Assembly (NCBI RefSeq): GCF_026745355.1
Contig: NC_079204.1
Location: 49,732,285 to 49,796,284, forward strand
Source of the DNA: Beta vulgaris subsp. vulgaris
Lineage: Eukaryota; Streptophyta; Magnoliopsida; Caryophyllales; Amaranthaceae
Length of the DNA stretch: 64,000 nucleotides
Direction: 5' to 3'
Below are positions 26,546-37,861 of this stretch, in pieces. The stretch's first letter is position 1, and the number at the start of each line of letters is the position of its first letter. The translations under genes and the position numbers were made by a program. Below the pieces are notes generated by a model. It made no database searches. It had not been told where the DNA came from and saw nothing but the letters and a program-made list of their open reading frames with translations.

Positions 26546-27205
26546 TGTTAGATTTGTGGCCCATATTCTCTAAAGCCCAATTTCTAAGTTGATATGGTGC
26601 AAACCAATATCTAGCTCCATCTTATTTCATATTCACAATTTAGCAATATCTATGAAGATCTTGCATTACATCATGAATTCTAGAGATATCATGATGATCC
26701 AACGTGGCATCTTTCACATTATGGAAGCATGAATTTGTTGCAAGTTCTTAAGATTTCTAGAGGTATATTGCCGATTTATGTTGCCGTCATATACAAACTA
26801 TAAATAAGTGTTGGGCATACTTGATGGTGATCGTCCACAAATCCAAGAAGCCATACATACTAAGCCTTCCTACCATATTGACCATCCTTGTTTATAACCC
26901 ATTCTGTATAATTAATCCACTGTTCTTCTTTGTAATACTCTTTTGTGAGTTTCTTACTATAGTAGGAGTTGTATAGTATACTCACCCTAATAATATTTAG
27001 GGTTCTTGTACTCTCTTATTTTCATATAGTGGATTTTCGGGTACTCATCGTCCGTGGGTTTTTTGCCTCTATGTGAGGATTTTTCCCACGTTAAATATCG
27101 TGTGTCCATCTCTTTTACTACTTTTCTTGCCACATATTTCCAACTATTTATTTTGCTCAATCTGCATCTTTAATTTGCTTTTGCTACGCACCCACAACCC
27201 TAACA
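26546..27205 (+). repeat. 5' LTR of the copia element
   Basis: Starts TGTTAGATTTGTGGCCCATA, ends CACAACCCTAACA. It pairs with 28631-29294 throughout its length with scattered substitutions and short indels. Confidence 0.9.
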
Positions 27206-27207
27206 AG

Positions 27208-27220
27208 TGGTATCAGAGCC
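27208..27220 (+). other. Primer binding site (initiator methionine tRNA)
   Basis: TGGTATCAGAGCC directly after the 5' LTR is complementary to the 3' end of plant initiator tRNA-Met, as in most Ty1-copia elements. Confidence 0.9.
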
Positions 27221-27251
27221 AAAGGTTGTTTAGAGTGCTATTATATTAAAG

Positions 27252-28530
27252 ATGTCTTCGGTAACAAAGTTCGAGATTGACAAATTCGATGGCAAGATCA
27301 GTTTCAGCATCTGGAAAGTCCAGATGAAGGTCGTTCTCACTCAAAGCGGATTAAAAAGTGCACTTGATGGTAAGAAGAAAAAGCCATTTATTATGACTAA
27401 CGAGCAGTGCCAAGAGTTGGATGAAAAAGCGTTATCTACAATCTAATTGTGATTAACTAACGAGGTACTACAGAGGTTATTCACGAGGAGATTGCTGCAA
27501 GGCCATGGTTGAAGCTCGAGTCCCTCTACATGACTAATAGTCTCGTTAATAAACTTCGTCTCAAGGAAAGGCTTTACACTATTCGGATGGCCGAAGGTAC
27601 TTCCATTCAATCTCATCTTAATGAATTTAATTCTATTATTATTGATCTTGAAAATTTGGATGTCAAGATTGAAGATGAGGATAAAGTCGTGTCATTAATT
27701 GTCTCCCTACCTCCTTCGTAGAAGCACTTCAAGGAAATCATGTTATAGGGTAACAGTGATAGTTTATCTTTTGAAGATGCTAAATCTCATTTACTCTCAA
27801 AAGAGAAATTTGACCTTGAAGTGCATTCTAATGATAATAATGCCAAAGGATTAAATGTAAAAGGGAGGTCGCATGGAAAAATAAGTACCAAAAATGGGGT
27901 CATATCTAATGGGCATAAATCTAAGAATTTATGCAAATATTATAAGAAGCATGGGCATAATGTTTCTAATTGCTTAAAATTAAAGAAAAAGCTCAAAAGA
28001 GAAGAAAATGAGAAAAAAGCATTAGAAACCGCACAAGCAGATTTTGGTGAAATAGAATCTGATGATGTTCTTTTGGCTACTTCTCCTGGAAGAAGTAGAA
28101 CTTCTAATTGGGTGCTTGATTCCAATTGTACCTACCATGTTTGTTCTCAAAATTAAAAGATCACTCTACCAATTATAAATCGGTGAAGAATAAATTTGTC
28201 TCTATGGGCAACGATTCCTGTTGCAAAGTTCATGGTATCGGCTTTATTTGGATCAAGACACATGATGGTAAGATCAGGACTCTGTCTAATATTCAACATG
28301 TTCCCAATTTGAAGCAATACATCATTTTTTTGGGCACTCTTAATTCTAAAAGGTGCAAGATTTCGGCTCAAGTTGGAGTACTTAAAGTCTCCAAAGGTGC
28401 TCATGAACTACTGAAGGTCGTCAGACATAGAAATCTCTATGTATTACAAAGATCTTCAATCATGGCTTCTTCCTACACAACCCCGATTCGGCATCAATGT
28501 CGTTATAAAAAAGGTTCCAGCATGTCACAT
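27252..28530 (+). pseudogene. Copia gag and protease remnant, several stops
   Basis: Reading frames in order: a gag N-terminus (MSSVTKFEIDKFDGKISFSI), the UBN2-like middle (LKERLYTIRMAEGTSIQSHL), a zinc-knuckle region near 27930-27980 in which the second cysteine of C-x2-C is a tyrosine (CKYYKKHGHNVSNC), and a protease start near 28105-28135. There the usual D-S-G catalytic triplet reads D-S-N (WVLDSNCTYH). Stops fall near 27443, 27719 and 28154. After a further stretch of protease-linker sequence the polyprotein ends abruptly just before the 3' LTR. This copy cannot move by itself. Confidence 0.8.
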
Positions 28531-28630
28531 ATTTCTAAGCCCAATATACAATTGGGCCAGTGTGACATATCTACATACAATTCGGGATTTATACGACGAG
28601 TACATAAAGGATTTAGTCCAAGGTGGAGAT

Positions 28631-29294
28631 TGTTGGGTTTGTGGCTCATATTCTCTAAAGCCCAATTTTTAAGTTGATATGGTGCAAACCAATATCTAGC
28701 TCTATCTTATTTCATATTCACACTCTAATAATATCTATGAAGATCTTGCATTACATCATGAATTCTAGAGAGATCATGATGATGCAACGTGGCATCTTTC
28801 ACATTTTGGAAGTATGAATTTGCTGCAAGTTCTCAAGATTTCTAGAGGTATATTGCCGACTTATGTTGCCGCCATATACAAACTATAAATAAGTGTTGGG
28901 CATACTTGATGGAGACCATCTACAAATCCAAGAAGCCATACATACTAAGCCTTCTTACCATATTAACAATCCTTGTTTATAACTCATTTTGTATAATTAA
29001 TCCACTATTCTTCTTTGTAATACTCTTTTGTGGATTTTTTTCTATAGTGAGAGTTCTATTGTATACTCACCCTAATAATATTTAGGGTTCTTGTAATCTC
29101 CTATTTTCATATAGTGGATTTTCGGGTACTCATCGCCATGGGTTTCTTTGCCTCTATTTGAGGATTTTTCCCATGTTAAATATTATATGTCCATATTTTT
29201 AACTAATTTTCTTGCCACATATTTCCAACTCTATTTATTTTGCTCAATCTCTACATCTTTAATTTGCTTCCGCTACGCACTCACAACCCTAACA
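28631..29294 (+). repeat. 3' LTR of the copia element
   Basis: Starts TGTTGGGTTTGTGGCTCATA, ends CACAACCCTAACA; partner of 26546-27205. Confidence 0.9.
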
Positions 29295-29663
29295 AAGCAT
29301 ATAATAAGGAAAAGTGGGTAAAAATTTGATGTGATAGAAACAATAAAAGTGCTCGAATAAGATTAGTTAATTAGAATGTTTTAACTCTCCTAATGCTTTT
29401 TTTATCTTACCATCTAAAAAAAATAGAATTTTGGGTTAACATTTTCTTATAGTAATTTTGGATAAACATATAAAACAACCTAAAATCTAAATTGTGGAGA
29501 GGAAAAAGAAAAGAAAAGGTACAACGCAATTTTTAGCTTATGACGCTTCTTGATACATATCTTGTGTCTTGTGATGGTATTATGGATATTTAATAGAAAC
29601 CAAAAAAATTACGCAGATAGGGAAATTGTTAATTTATACATACAATATTTATGTGCATATTAT

Positions 29664-31347
29664 CACTAGTACAAAAATGTTAATTTACGTCGAACAGTAG
29701 GACAAACAACGCAGATAGGGAAATTGTGTCGGTTCCCATTAAGCACTCAACAAAAATTAACTAAAGCAAGAAACCAAAAAAAATTGCATCGAACCTTGCC
29801 TTCCAACTGACACAAATTATTGATTTACGTCGATTCTCGTATGTCAACACGCATATAAGAGTTAGACATATGCACAAAATAATTATAGATTGCGTCAATG
29901 TAACATAAGGTGCGACGCAAATCAACTTACAATATATAAGCCCCACCTTCTTCAATTCACTCCTCGACCTAGATCTCATCCGTCGTCTCTCGCTATCACC
30001 GCTGATTTCTTTAATCTTTCTTGTTTTGTTGTTGATTTCTTTAAAGCTTTCACCGTTTGCCTCTCATCTCTCAACTCGTTGTTGATTTATTTAGGTTTTC
30101 GAGTTTCGTCGTTGATGTCACCATTTATTACAACTTGCCGCTGAAATTGAGTGTTGTGCGAAGTTAAAGAAGCATCAAGAATTTGAGTGATGTACTCTTA
30201 GGCTTTGTTTGGCAGAAAGGATTTGGATGGAAAAGAAAGGTAAAAATAAACTTTCTCATGTTTGATAAAAGAAAATAAGAGGGGTTTGATTGGAAAGGAG
30301 AGGAAGGGGAAGGAAAAGAATACTCCTAAATCCTTGATTCGATCCTTTCCTCCCAAAATTGGAGGAATTTGACAGGAAAGAAAGCTAACAAGCTTTTACC
30401 CATGTTTTTTTTTTTTATTTCCTTCTTTTCCTTTCCTTTACTAATGGCAACCAAAATCCACCAATTATACCAAACATTAGAAACTACATGTATCCTTTTT
30501 TCTCTTCTTTTCCTTTCTCTTCCTTTCTTTTCTCTTCCTTTACGAAAAAAATACCAAACAAAGTGTTACTGTCGAGTGCCTGATGAAGTTAAGGAAACAT
30601 CAGGAAGAATTTTGTTTTAGTTTCCATTTGTTGAATTTATTTACAGATTTAATGCCTGGTGAAGAAAATGACGATGTGGTGTTGAATTTCTCAGTCATTT
30701 CCAATATTTTTTTATATATTGTTGATTTTTTTTTCTTCTTCTAATGTATCTAATTAATCGTTGTAAAATTTATTCTAGTTTAGTTTTAGTTTTCATTTGT
30801 TTAGTAAGTTTCTAGTGTTAAAGTTACTTTTATATTTTCTTTTTCAGATCAGTGAATTTAGGAGATTATTTTCTTTCATTTGATATGTTAATCTATTCTG
30901 TGGTGGTAAATTGATAGTAGTTTGTTTGCAAATCTGATGATTTTTTTGGTTACATAAAATTATGAGTTTATTTTGGTCGTTTTTTTAGAAGAAAACTTCA
31001 ATAGGGATGGGGTGGGCGTTGGGTTGGGAATAAAGGTACGATGCAAATCACCTAAAGCACCCTCTGTAGCATTCTTATGCTGAACCATCAACAAGTGGTA
31101 GGAAGTGTTTTCATCTGTTGGGGTAAATGTTCGATGCAAATCACCTAAAGCCCAACCTAGCGCAACAGACACGATTTGCATCGGATCCTGGTCAACATCC
31201 GATGCAGATGATTCATCAATTGCGTCAAACATTCAACCGACCCAGACTTGTCTCGATGATTTGCGTCGAGACCTGTAGCGTTGATATCGAAAACGACGCA
31301 AATGGGGGTCCGGAAACCAACGCAAATCGTGCTTTTATCTACTAGTG
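29664..31347. mobile_element. Non-autonomous CACTA (En/Spm-type) element
   Basis: Ends CACTAGTACAAAAATGTTAA and, inverted, CACTAGTAGATAAAAGCACG. Both subterminal regions carry many copies of a TTGCGTCG / CGACGCAAAT motif in both orientations, the hallmark arrangement of CACTA transposase-binding regions. Length 1,684 bp with no transposase. The flanks share ATTAT on each side; a plain 3-bp duplication is not exact (TAT against ATT). A Tourist-like MITE is nested at 30201-30565. Confidence 0.8.
30201..30565. mobile_element. Tourist-like MITE nested in the CACTA element
   Basis: Ends GGCTTTGTTTGG and complement (CCAAACAAAGTG), flanked by TTA on both sides; 365 bp. Interior rich in GGAAAGGA-type purine runs on one arm and TTCCTTTCC-type runs on the other. 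Confidence 0.6.
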
Positions 31348-31785
31348 ATTATGAATAAAAAAAGACTTGTTTCCTTCTTTAAACTAACATTTTTTTCATA
31401 TCGCACAAGAGTGCGATGTGCCATCTTATGGGCCCAAAATCCAGTTACATCTTAAAACATCAAAAATATTGTTTGAAATTTAATGACAAATGTAAACAAG
31501 TCATTCCTTTTAATTTCATATATAACTAGTTATTTTACATATCAAATATAACAATTAAGTGGCTTAATATATTGTACTTTTACTATAATTACTATGGCGT
31601 TAGATGAGGGCAATTGCTCAAATAATATAAATAATAGAATTTAGAGTAGTTATTAATAATCGATTTTCACTTAGAATTATCACTTTATCAATTGGATTAG
31701 TTTTTAAAACACTTCACTTTGGATTTCATGATATGGAGTCAAGAAGATTTTTCTTAAATACAGTGAAACATAATCAAATTATATA

Positions 31786-32042
31786 CTTCCTCCGTTTTGA
31801 ATTACTCGCTACACTTTGAAAATTCCACTATTCATGAATGAGGTTTGACCATGCATTATTTACTATTAGATAAAATCAAATATTATGATGTAATATATTA
31901 ATGGATTTGTCTCAATGTATATTTTTAGAAAATCAAAATTTTATACTTTACTGTAATACGTAATTAAAGATATTAGTAGTCAAAGTAGTGCATCGACACA
32001 CGTGAAAGTCAAAGTGTAGCGAGTAATTTGAAACGGAGGAAG
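31786..32042. mobile_element. Stowaway MITE
   Basis: Inverted ends CTTCCTCCGTTTTGAATTAC and complement with TA on both sides; 257 bp. Interior shares the TAATTAAAGATATTAGTAGT block with the other Stowaway copies in the window. Confidence 0.85.
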
Positions 32043-32214
32043 TATATTTCTTCATTTCCTAGTACACTATATGACTTTTTGAAACCCGTTAAAGTAAGTA
32101 ATTCATGGACTAATTAAAGACTCTTTTTTCTTTGAAAGGTAAGTACAAATTTCAAAAAAAATAATGCATCTGTTAAGATGGAGGGTCTATGTGCATAAAA
32201 GACAAGAAAAATTA

Positions 32215-32380
32215 TTAAAAGAGACCGTCTAATTATAATATAAAAATAGACTTAGTCACTAAATGGATTAAATTAGTGACCGAAAGAAAATTAACCTAGT
32301 CACTATTGGGCTTATTCTCTTTTCAATATTGGGCTTACCATTGCTTAATTTTAGTTTAAAAGTAGGCGGTCTCTTACAAG
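32215..32380. mobile_element. MITE, copy 1 of a dispersed pair
   Basis: Ends AAGAGACCGTCTAAT and, inverted, AAGAGACCGCCTACT. Interior includes CCTAGTCACTATTGGGCTTA. A second copy in the same orientation is at 33855-34015. Small non-coding inverted-repeat element, superfamily not assigned. Confidence 0.6.
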
Positions 32381-32584
32381 ACAAACTCAAAAGACAATAT
32401 GTTTGTTGACATATATAGTACATATATTGAGTCACATATGCACTTACGCTTTTTATTTGATATTGAAGTTTAACAATTCATACATACTAATTAGAAATTT
32501 AATTAGCATATTTGACAAGATGTTAGAGTTTAGGTGCCTTATATTATAAAACCAACCTTAAAACAAAGCGTGGATTATGGACTA

Positions 32585-32945
32585 GGGTGCACAATGCTCA
32601 TTGTGCACCCAAAAAGAACATACAATTAATATAAAAGAACACGAACTTTTTTCAACAACTTTTTTACTTTAAAAAAGAACACACGGCTTACAATTAAAGA
32701 ACGTGTAAATCTATATTTATAAAAAACAAATGTTTTAATGAAAAGAACATATAGTAAATGAACATCTACACTTAAGGTAAAAGAACATATACCTTTTTAA
32801 TTTAAATTTGAAAAAGGAATCTTTACTTTCAAAATTTAAGGAAACAAATAACAATAATTTTTTAAAATTATAGACTCTAAAAATGATAAAACGACGTAGT
32901 TTAAAAAAGGGTGCACCATGCTCTACATGCACTTGGGTGCTGTAC
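32585..32945. mobile_element. Possible fold-back element with palindromic end
   Basis: The left edge is a perfect 12-bp-stem palindrome (GGGTGCACAATG, two bases, CATTGTGCACCC; 32585-32610). The right side has a weaker related hairpin (GGGTGCACCATG ... CATGCACTTGGGTGC). Between them the sequence is AT-rich with repeated AAAAGAACA motifs. The element type is not recognised. Confidence 0.35.
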
Positions 32946-33289
32946 TTATTTGCGACCTTAAAACCTAAAGGTATCCTATTTAATTTAGCAATAGGTAACA
33001 ATTGGGAGGAGTTAACTCTTATTGACCGAGCATATAAAACTTGCTTATCCTTAGACCTTAGTCTATATTATCAGATCAAAATAAAATAATCAAATATAAG
33101 TTACAATAATAGGAAATACAACTAAAAGATTAATCATCTAATTGATCTCAATGTTTATTATGTTAAAGTACATATTTTCAAAAGGCATGAGACAAATTAT
33201 GAACAATACATAATGTATACATTGTTGATGTAAATGTGAAGAATCCATAAACTATGAACTTTCACCCGTTGTATCAAATATTCCCATAA

Positions 33290-33842
33290 TTTTGATAGGG
33301 AAAGAAGAATTGTAAAGAGATATGACAAGTGTAGACCAAGATCAAAAGCAGTTGAAAGGAGCATTGCATATGATACGATAAAAATATGTTACCTTTTTTT
33401 ATTCGTTTGTTTTTGTTACTTTTACTTTCTATCATAATATAAATCCTTCGATGTGTTTAACAACAAATTTTAGACAAAAAAGCAAGTCTCAACAATAGGG
33501 ATAGAGATGACAAGAGCCGAGGGGGATAAAAACAGTTGAAAGGAGCATTTGGCATATGATATGATATGTTACCTTTTTTTGATTCCTTTGCATGTATTAC
33601 TTTCTATCATGTTACAAGTCCTTCAATGTGTTTGATAACAAAATATAGACAAAGAAACAAGTTTCAACAATATAGGGTAGAGATGACAAGCGCAAAGGAG
33701 GATCAAAAACAGTTGAAAGGAGCATATGACATATGATATGATATCTTTATTTTTTATTCCTTTGCTTGTGTTACTTATCATATCATAAATCCTTCAATAT
33801 GTTTAATAACAAATATAGACAAAGAAGCAAGTCTCCACAATC
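33290..33842. repeat. Tandem repeat, three copies of about 180 bp
   Basis: The marker CAGTTGAAAGGAGCAT occurs at 33349, 33533 and about 33710, and the intervening sequence matches between copies (ATGATATGATATGTTACC, CTTTCTATCAT, TTCAATGTGTTTGATAACAA). Period is 177-184 bp. The array is bounded on its right by the MITE copy at 33855-34015. Confidence 0.8.
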
Positions 33843-33854
33843 AAAAATTATTAA

Positions 33855-34015
33855 AGGAGACGGTCTAATTTTACTATAAAAGTAGGTCTAGTCATTAAAT
33901 GAATCAAACTAGTCAACGAAAGAAATTAACCTAGTCACTATTGAGCTAATTTTCTTTTTAATATTGGGCTTACCATTGCCTAATTTTAATTTAAAAATAG
34001 ACGATTTCTTACAAG
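33855..34015. mobile_element. MITE, copy 2 of the dispersed pair
   Basis: Same end and interior sequences as 32215-32380 (GAGACGGTCTAATTTTACTA ... CCTAGTCACTATTGAGCTAA), more diverged at the right end. Confidence 0.55.
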
Positions 34016-34774
34016 ACAAACTCCTCCACAATATGTGGTTAAGAAAGATGAAAAGTGATTAGAATTTAGAAATAACTCTCCTAATTGATCATTTTTTGGA
34101 CAAAAAAGGAAAAATACAAAAAACTGAGAAAATAAGGAAGTAAGAAGTGCTCTTCGTAGAAATGAAATGTTGTCATTTGTAACCATTTTTGGATACGGTA
34201 AAACTTTCAAAACTCAATGGCTCTTTTTTCTTGGAAAAAGAAAAGAAAGAAAATTACCAGGAGAAAAACATTTCAGCACCGAAAGTTAAGGGGTTGAAAA
34301 TGGACACAATGATACTCTATATTAGTGGTTTCTTTTCACAAAGGAGAGTAAGTAATGAGACAAGAGAACAATTTTCAGCCAAGGTTTTTCTACCCTTCTT
34401 TTCCACATACTTTATTGTAAAGGTACAAAATGAGCTAGAATAATGATACAGAAAAGCTCAACAAGACAACAATAGTAAACAACCATCACCTCATTACATT
34501 CTCAGCATCTAACTGTGCTATCCATGACGAAAGTGATTTCAAGTGCCAAGAAAAAAGTGTCAACTTGTCAAGCTCATGACTTATCTTGGTGTTTGAGTTT
34601 ATTTGATCCAAGATAGACCAAACATAATTTCATTAGAGAGAAAACCTAATCACAACATGTACAAAAATTTAGGGTCTTGAATGTTTTCAACCCGAAACTT
34701 GAAATAACTCAGAGAAAAAAATAAAAAGGTTTAAGTTTGACCTAAAAGCCGCTGGAAAAGTGACTTGTACCAAG

Positions 34775-34926
34775 AGCAGAAGGTGATAGCCTAGTGGTGT
34801 TGGCATCACCTCTGATCTCAGAGATTCTAAGATCGAGTCTCACCCCTTACAACGAAGGATCCCCAAATCCCCCCCCCCCCACCCGGCAAGGGACTTCATC
34901 TTAAAAAAATAAAAATAAAAATTTGG
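34775..34926 (+). mobile_element. tRNA-derived SINE with 11-bp target duplication
   Basis: The head has RNA polymerase III promoter-like boxes: box A TAGCCTAGTGGTGTTGG and box B GATCGAGTCTCAC, spaced as in tRNA-derived SINEs. It ends in an A-rich tail (AAAAAAATAAAAATAAAAA). Perfect direct repeats CTTGTACCAAG flank it at 34764-34774 and 34927-34937, showing target-primed insertion. Total about 152 bp. An internal poly(C) run sits near 34867. Confidence 0.9.
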
Positions 34927-34937
34927 CTTGTACCAAG

Positions 34938-35819
34938 TCCAAGTTTACCCATCACAAACTATCCAGCAAACTAAATTTGACATGTCTAATCCCAAACATC
35001 TAAGTTTCGTGTGATCGAACATAGGAAGTAATAATTCCTAGGCAGTTGATTTCCCTTATAATTCCATTTCCAAGGAGGTACATACAATTGTTTGATTGAT
35101 CATAAGAAACTCAGTTATTTCAAGAGGACTTAGATAAGCAACTTTCTCCATTTTTGTTTCGTCAACCAAACAAGTTCATGTTTACTTCAATTCCTACGTA
35201 CTCGCCATGCTTCTTTATCAAGACACCCAAACAAGCACTAAATTAACAAAAATCACGGGTTCTGTCTTCAGTATGATCCAACCTCTATACTAATCTAGTT
35301 TAGAAATATTTGACCTGAAATAAAACAAGTGAATTTATTGAAAACTTTAGTTCCAGCCAAATTATATAGTAAATAGAAGTGCATATTTCTCTCAATAGAG
35401 AAGAAACTAACTCACTAATGATGTACAGAAATAGCACCAGAGTTATGATTTACAAAATGAGGAGGCAATGAATTCAATGGAAAAGAGATGGTAGATACAT
35501 GAGATATATTGTTCCTTTCATGAAACATATTGCTAAGCATACAAAGCAAAATCGACTAGGCCAAGGCCAAGCCTTTCAAAATAATGGCCGAGAAGCACCA
35601 AGCCTCGCAAGAAACATGGTGCTACAAGATTTCACCCTTTCTAACTACATTAGCAAGAATATTTTGTCAGAATGAATATCATAACTAGCAAAAGAGTAAA
35701 AAAAATATGATTAAAAAGCAAACTTCTATCTGCTTACCATGCTCCATTCTTTCTGCTACCTATCTTGCCTCATTGCTACCAATAAAACCCAGAAAGCAAA
35801 AGACAAGTAACATTGTTCT
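34938..35819. other. Spacer and 3' flank of the CCCH gene
   Basis: The part nearest 35819 is the minus-strand 3' untranslated region of the CCCH zinc-finger gene. No open frame or recognised repeat was found in the rest. Confidence 0.5.
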
Positions 35820-37841
35820 TCAAAATCTTTCAGCCATATCAACTACTTCAGTTTGTTCGTTCATATAAGAACTGTCAACCGTTGATGATGTCGTACCTGC
35901 AGCCTTCTCTTTAAGTTCAGTAGGTGATTCTTTGACAAGCGACTGTACCCAAGAAAGATCAGGCTCTTCACCATTATTCCCAAGCTCAAAAGACGAAGAT
36001 CTCCTGAGTTTACCCAATTCTTCTGTGTTAGTACCCCAGTCTGGTTTCCCATTGGAGGAACCCCATCTCGACCAAGAATGAACAGGAGAACCCACGATGG
36101 CACCCAAGTTGGTTCCGAGATCCCTAGAGCTGAGACTGCGGAACTGATGAAGCTGTTGCTCTCGTTGAGCAAGCATAGAAGCCCGAGCACTCAGTGGGGA
36201 GATGGGTTCCACACTTCGAGGAGACATTCTTCCTGACATCAATGGATGCTCAACTACTCCTTTAGGAGAGAAATTTGTGTTGATTGGAGAGAACATGCCT
36301 TGTTGCTGCTGGAACTGGTTGAAAACAGCAGACTTATGAGTAGGCGAGTAAACACATGAACCCAGTCCTTGATCGTTGTAACGTGGAGATGAGCTTTCCG
36401 CAGAAAAGAGATCATCCAAGTTAGAAGGATTCAGAGTTTTTGAGCGATTAGAACGGTTCAAAGAATTAGGATTCATAGAGAGGCAAGAAAATTCATTCAG
36501 GAGCTGTTGCTGTTGTTGCAAGTCATAATCTTGCAGCATCTCAAACTCTTCGGCGGCAAGATCTCTTGCATTGAGAGATGATCTCAATCTACTGGACTGG
36601 AGATTGCTTCCCGGGAGACGCAGTGATGGAACATCTGGATGTGGCCAAGCCAAGGAAGAGTGAGAAATGCCATTAGGAGCTGATGGTGACATTGGTGGTG
36701 TGAAAGTGGATGGAGACATAAGCGACGAAGGAGATCCGGGCATAAAGTTCATTGCTGCAGCAAAATCCATAGAGCTTGAAGCACTTGAGCGGGGTGAGGG
36801 AACAGCAGAACCAGTAGATACATAAAGAGGTCTGAGTTCATCAGTTGCATGAGCAAAGAAACAAACTCTTCTAGAACAACTTGGGCCATCCTTGCAGAGG
36901 CGTGTTCGGTATTGAGCTGGGTGGAGCCAACACTCAAAAACTCCATGAGCATACTCACACATATCCCCTCTCCTACAAGCTCCTTTTCTGAAATCAGGGC
37001 AAGGAACACAGCTGTAATGGTACTTCCGAGGATCCCTTCTCCTAGCATTTTCACCTGGATGAACAAAAGGGCACTCTGTCCAATCATGAGAATAAGCACG
37101 AGAACAAGGGCGGATTTTGAAGGAGTACATACGGAACTCATCAGTTGCATAAATGCTGTTCTTAATATCAGGTATAGATGGATCAATGGGGTATTCTTTC
37201 TTCTCTGATGTGTAAGATATAGCTTGGGGATCATCAAACTTTGAGTTTATCGGGGAAGGTGGTGAGTCTGAATAAGACGAAGGAGATCCATTTCCTGGTG
37301 AAGATGAGAGCGGTGGTGAATTCGAATTCGAAGTGGTAGTTGAAAGCCTTAAAATGCGCTCACTGATAGAACCATGACCAGCAAGGAGTTCTTCAAGAGC
37401 ATATTTTACATCATTCTGCTTTGGTGAGACCATAATAACATCAAAAGGCCGATGTCCATCAGCATCAAGTGCATTATGGTCAGCACCTGCCTCCAGGAGC
37501 AACTTCACAGCATCAACAGCATTCACAGAACCACCAGAAGCAGCACAGTGCAGTGCAGTACTTTTATCGTCTCCGCATGATCGGTTAACATCAGTAATGG
37601 CAAGAGAGAGAATCAATTTCAGAACATCCATACTGCCGTACATTGAAGCAACCATCAAGGGAGTTCTATGCTGATAGACCATCTGTTTGGATCCTTTTTT
37701 CCTAACATACCACAACCCAACTTCATCAAGTCCAGATGGATCATCCTCAATTAATCGTTTAAACCCCTCCACATCATTATTCGCAGAAACTTCAAGCAAA
37801 CTTGAAAATGTATCTACTGTTTGAACAGTCAAGTGATTCAT
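35820..37841 (-). CDS. Ankyrin-repeat and tandem CCCH zinc-finger protein, OXS2/AtTZF7 (C3H30)-like
   Basis: Intact 673-residue protein in one exon, starting MNHLTVQTVD. Ankyrin repeats cover roughly residues 58-132 (RTPLMVASMYGSMDVLKLIL, TALHCAASGGSVN). The plant arginine-rich region (GENARRRDPRKYHYS) precedes two fingers that fit C-x7-C-x5-C-x3-H-x16-C-x5-C-x4-C-x3-H at about residues 281-331, the RR-TZF signature. A serine-rich region, a glutamine run and the conserved SNLQSSRLRSSLNARD and SWVQSLVKE blocks follow, as in the Arabidopsis C3H30/C3H56 subgroup. Family members bind RNA or act as stress-responsive regulators moving between cytoplasm and nucleus; that role is inferred. The open frame extends upstream to a splice acceptor at about 37861, so extra N-terminal codons from an upstream exon are possible. 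Confidence 0.95.
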   Translation of the reverse strand: MNHLTVQTVDTFSSLLEVSANNDVEGFKRLIEDDPSGLDEVGLWYVRKKGSKQMVYQHRTPLMVASMYGSMDVLKLILSLAITDVNRSCGDDKSTALHCAASGGSVNAVDAVKLLLEAGADHNALDADGHRPFDVIMVSPKQNDVKYALEELLAGHGSISERILRLSTTTSNSNSPPLSSSPGNGSPSSYSDSPPSPINSKFDDPQAISYTSEKKEYPIDPSIPDIKNSIYATDEFRMYSFKIRPCSRAYSHDWTECPFVHPGENARRRDPRKYHYSCVPCPDFRKGACRRGDMCEYAHGVFECWLHPAQYRTRLCKDGPSCSRRVCFFAHATDELRPLYVSTGSAVPSPRSSASSSMDFAAAMNFMPGSPSSLMSPSTFTPPMSPSAPNGISHSSLAWPHPDVPSLRLPGSNLQSSRLRSSLNARDLAAEEFEMLQDYDLQQQQQLLNEFSCLSMNPNSLNRSNRSKTLNPSNLDDLFSAESSSPRYNDQGLGSCVYSPTHKSAVFNQFQQQQGMFSPINTNFSPKGVVEHPLMSGRMSPRSVEPISPLSARASMLAQREQQLHQFRSLSSRDLGTNLGAIVGSPVHSWSRWGSSNGKPDWGTNTEELGKLRRSSSFELGNNGEEPDLSWVQSLVKESPTELKEKAAGTTSSTVDSSYMNEQTEVVDMAERF

Positions 37842-37861
37842 ATCTTTCAAGGAGGGGGACT

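Larger units (their letters stand above)
26546..29294 (+). mobile_element. Ty1-copia-type LTR retrotransposon, internally deleted
   Basis: Two similar LTRs (26546-27205 and 28631-29294, each TG...CA) flank a 1.4-kb interior. A methionine-tRNA primer site (TGGTATCAGAGCC, 27208-27220) follows the 5' LTR, and a purine-rich tract (AAGGTGGAGAT) precedes the 3' LTR. Flanking pentamers GAGCA and AAGCA differ at one base. The interior keeps a gag remnant and protease start; integrase, reverse transcriptase and RNase H are gone. The LTRs have diverged by several percent by eye, so the insertion is not very recent. Confidence 0.9.
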
